DNA from: Coemansia sp. RSA 922 | Lineage: Eukaryota; Kickxellomycota; Kickxellomycetes; Kickxellales; Kickxellaceae | Direction of reading: 5' to 3' | NCBI GenBank assembly: GCA_027577415.1 | Contig: JANBQS010000188.1 | Span: forward strand, 1-27,830 | Length of the DNA: 27,830 nucleotides | Shown: piece by piece, positions 26,924-27,830 of the stretch | Layout: each line of letters opens with the position of its first letter | Position numbering within the stretch: the stretch's first letter is position 1 | Made by a program: the position numbers and the translations under genes | The notes under the pieces: model-generated | What the model saw: the letters and a program-made list of their open reading frames with translations, nothing else | Told to the model about the DNA's origin: nothing | Database searches by the model: none

Positions 26924-27478
26924 ATGCCCGAAAAGTCATCGTCACGTGGCTCTGGCGCCAAGAAGGGCGCGCCAAAGTACCAGAACAAGTTTGCTTACAC
27001 GCACAACCGGGGGTCCAAGACAACGAAAAAGATCTTGGCGGCACCGGTCGATGGGCTGTGCAAGCGGTGCACTGACCAGGTGATGTGGCGGAAGCAGTAT
27101 CGAAAGTACAAGCCGTTGACAACTCCCAAAAAGTGTGTTGCGTGTGAGCAAAAGAAGGTCACCAAGGCCTACCATGTTCTTTGTGACGGCTGTGCCAACG
27201 AGAAGGGCGTGTGCGCAAAGTGTATGGAGGCCGAGGAGATTGTTGAGGGTCACAACCCCAAGACCAGTCAGCAGCGCGTCAAGGAGCAGCAGGAGCTGGA
27301 ACAAAAGCTGGCTAACATGCGAGAGCGCCAGCGCCGGTCATACTTGCGTAAGCTCAGACGTGGAGACATTGTGGCCGCCGATGTACCTGATGTCTGCAAC
27401 AGCGACGACGACTTTGAGTACACCGATAGTGAGGAAGAGGAGGAAGATGACGATGAGGGAGATAGCGACGAGGAGTAG
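26924..27478 (+). CDS. C9orf85/DUF2039 family zinc-ribbon-like protein
   Basis: This is a 184 aa protein without introns that resembles the conserved, uncharacterised human C9orf85. The basic N-terminus includes the family motif PKYQNKFAYTHN. Four CxxC knuckles follow: C46/C49 (CKRC), C71/C74 (CVAC), C87/C90 (CDGC) and C97/C100 (CAKC), enough for two zinc ions. Between them are VMWRKQYRKYKPLTTPKKC and KAYHVLC, which match the human VKYSKYKPLSKPKKC and SYHIMC pattern. A coiled, Gln/Glu/Arg-rich segment follows (about residues 113-150), then a very acidic tail (Glu/Asp/Ser). No molecular function is known to me. The divergent arrangement with IMP4 is only weak evidence for a ribosome-related role. 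Confidence 0.88.
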   Translation: MPEKSSSRGSGAKKGAPKYQNKFAYTHNRGSKTTKKILAAPVDGLCKRCTDQVMWRKQYRKYKPLTTPKKCVACEQKKVTKAYHVLCDGCANEKGVCAKCMEAEEIVEGHNPKTSQQRVKEQQELEQKLANMRERQRRSYLRKLRRGDIVAADVPDVCNSDDDFEYTDSEEEEEDDDEGDSDEE

Positions 27479-27830
27479 CTACACAAAGCCGCTTGCATGT
27501 CGATTTTTGAGCTGCTGTCTGGACAAGCTCACGAGGTGAACCTGTGGCACAGATCAAGTCATGTCGGGGATGATAGTAAAGGCGAAAAAAGAGTGGGGGG
27601 GCTACACAAAAGGTCATCCAGGGGCCATCTGCGCGACTATTCTAACTTTCTTTCTTTCTTTCATTCTTACTTTTTCGCTTTCTTTCATTTGGACCTATCT
27701 CTCGACTCTCCCTACCTTGTACATATTTTTACTGGGCTTTTTCTCGCCAGTCCTTGTCCAACTTGGCGAACTCCTTCCAACATACACGCACACTCATACG
27801 CTCAAGCAGATGGGCTTGACAATAACTGCT
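27479..27830. other. Right flank: 3' UTR of DUF2039 gene and probable promoter of an off-window gene
   Basis: This 352 bp flank contains no convincing ORF. From about 27640 to 27715 the plus strand is strongly pyrimidine-rich, including a TTTC repeat at 27646-27662. It resembles the leaders seen upstream of other plus-strand genes here, so a plus-strand gene may start beyond the right edge. Confidence 0.4.
27646..27662 (+). repeat. (CTTT)n tract
   Basis: Four CTTT units in tandem lie within a pyrimidine-rich stretch at the right end. Confidence 0.8.

Noticed and set aside
1..27830. CRISPR array, phage, integron or bacterial defence island
   Set aside because: The genes are eukaryotic, with introns and no spaced direct repeats. 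The only tandem repeats are short microsatellites and one 19 bp duplication.

Overview
The window is 27.8 kb of nuclear DNA from a fungus. It is gene-dense and made up of housekeeping and regulatory genes. The fungal assignment rests on an Ssn6/Cyc8 corepressor, an Ert1/AcuK-type Zn2Cys6 plus PAS-like regulator of gluconeogenesis, a PSP1-domain protein, short GT-AG introns (about 84-192 bp) and mostly compact intergenic spaces. Several genes look more animal-like than ascomycete-like: a RECQL4-type helicase, TMCO1, a C9orf85/DUF2039 protein and an EEIG1/FAM102-type NT-C2 protein. That mixture suggests an early-diverging lineage. Kickxellomycotina (Coemansia-like) is my best guess, but it is inference and was not tested.

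Layout, left to right: RECQL4-like helicase (+, cut by the left edge); HRD1 ERAD ubiquitin ligase (-); pyroglutamyl-peptidase I (+); NT-C2 protein with four exons (-); EEF1AKMT4-like methyltransferase (-); PEX4-like E2 (+); GCV1 glycine cleavage T-protein (-); large PSP1-domain protein (-); a 1.65 kb stretch without a gene; ribosomal protein L3 (-); V-ATPase subunit G (+); SSN6/CYC8 (+); RIO2 kinase (-); ERT1-like regulator (+); TMCO1-like ER channel (+); IMP4 (-); DUF2039 zinc-ribbon protein (+); and a 350 bp right flank that may be the promoter of a gene off the edge.

Many neighbours are paired. Convergent pairs end only 27-94 bp apart, so their 3' UTRs probably overlap. Five divergent pairs share promoters of about 240-410 bp. 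I reconstructed introns by eye. Three genes (RPL3, VMA10, IMP4) appear to have an intron directly after the ATG, so their first coding exon is the start codon alone. The themes present are ribosome biogenesis (RPL3, RIO2, IMP4), protein quality control and ubiquitin (HRD1, PEX4), carbon-source transcription control (SSN6, ERT1) and organelle functions (GCV1, VMA10, TMCO1). There is no operon-like functional cluster, mobile element, CRISPR array or tRNA that I can support.

I do not see a clearly new multi-gene system. The leads most worth following are a perfect UPRE-like TGACGTGG in the HRD1 promoter, the repeated ATG-only exons, the vertebrate-type RECQL4 C-terminus in a fungus, the uncharacterised four-CxxC DUF2039 protein divergent from IMP4, and a possible alternative N-terminus on the PEX4-like E2.
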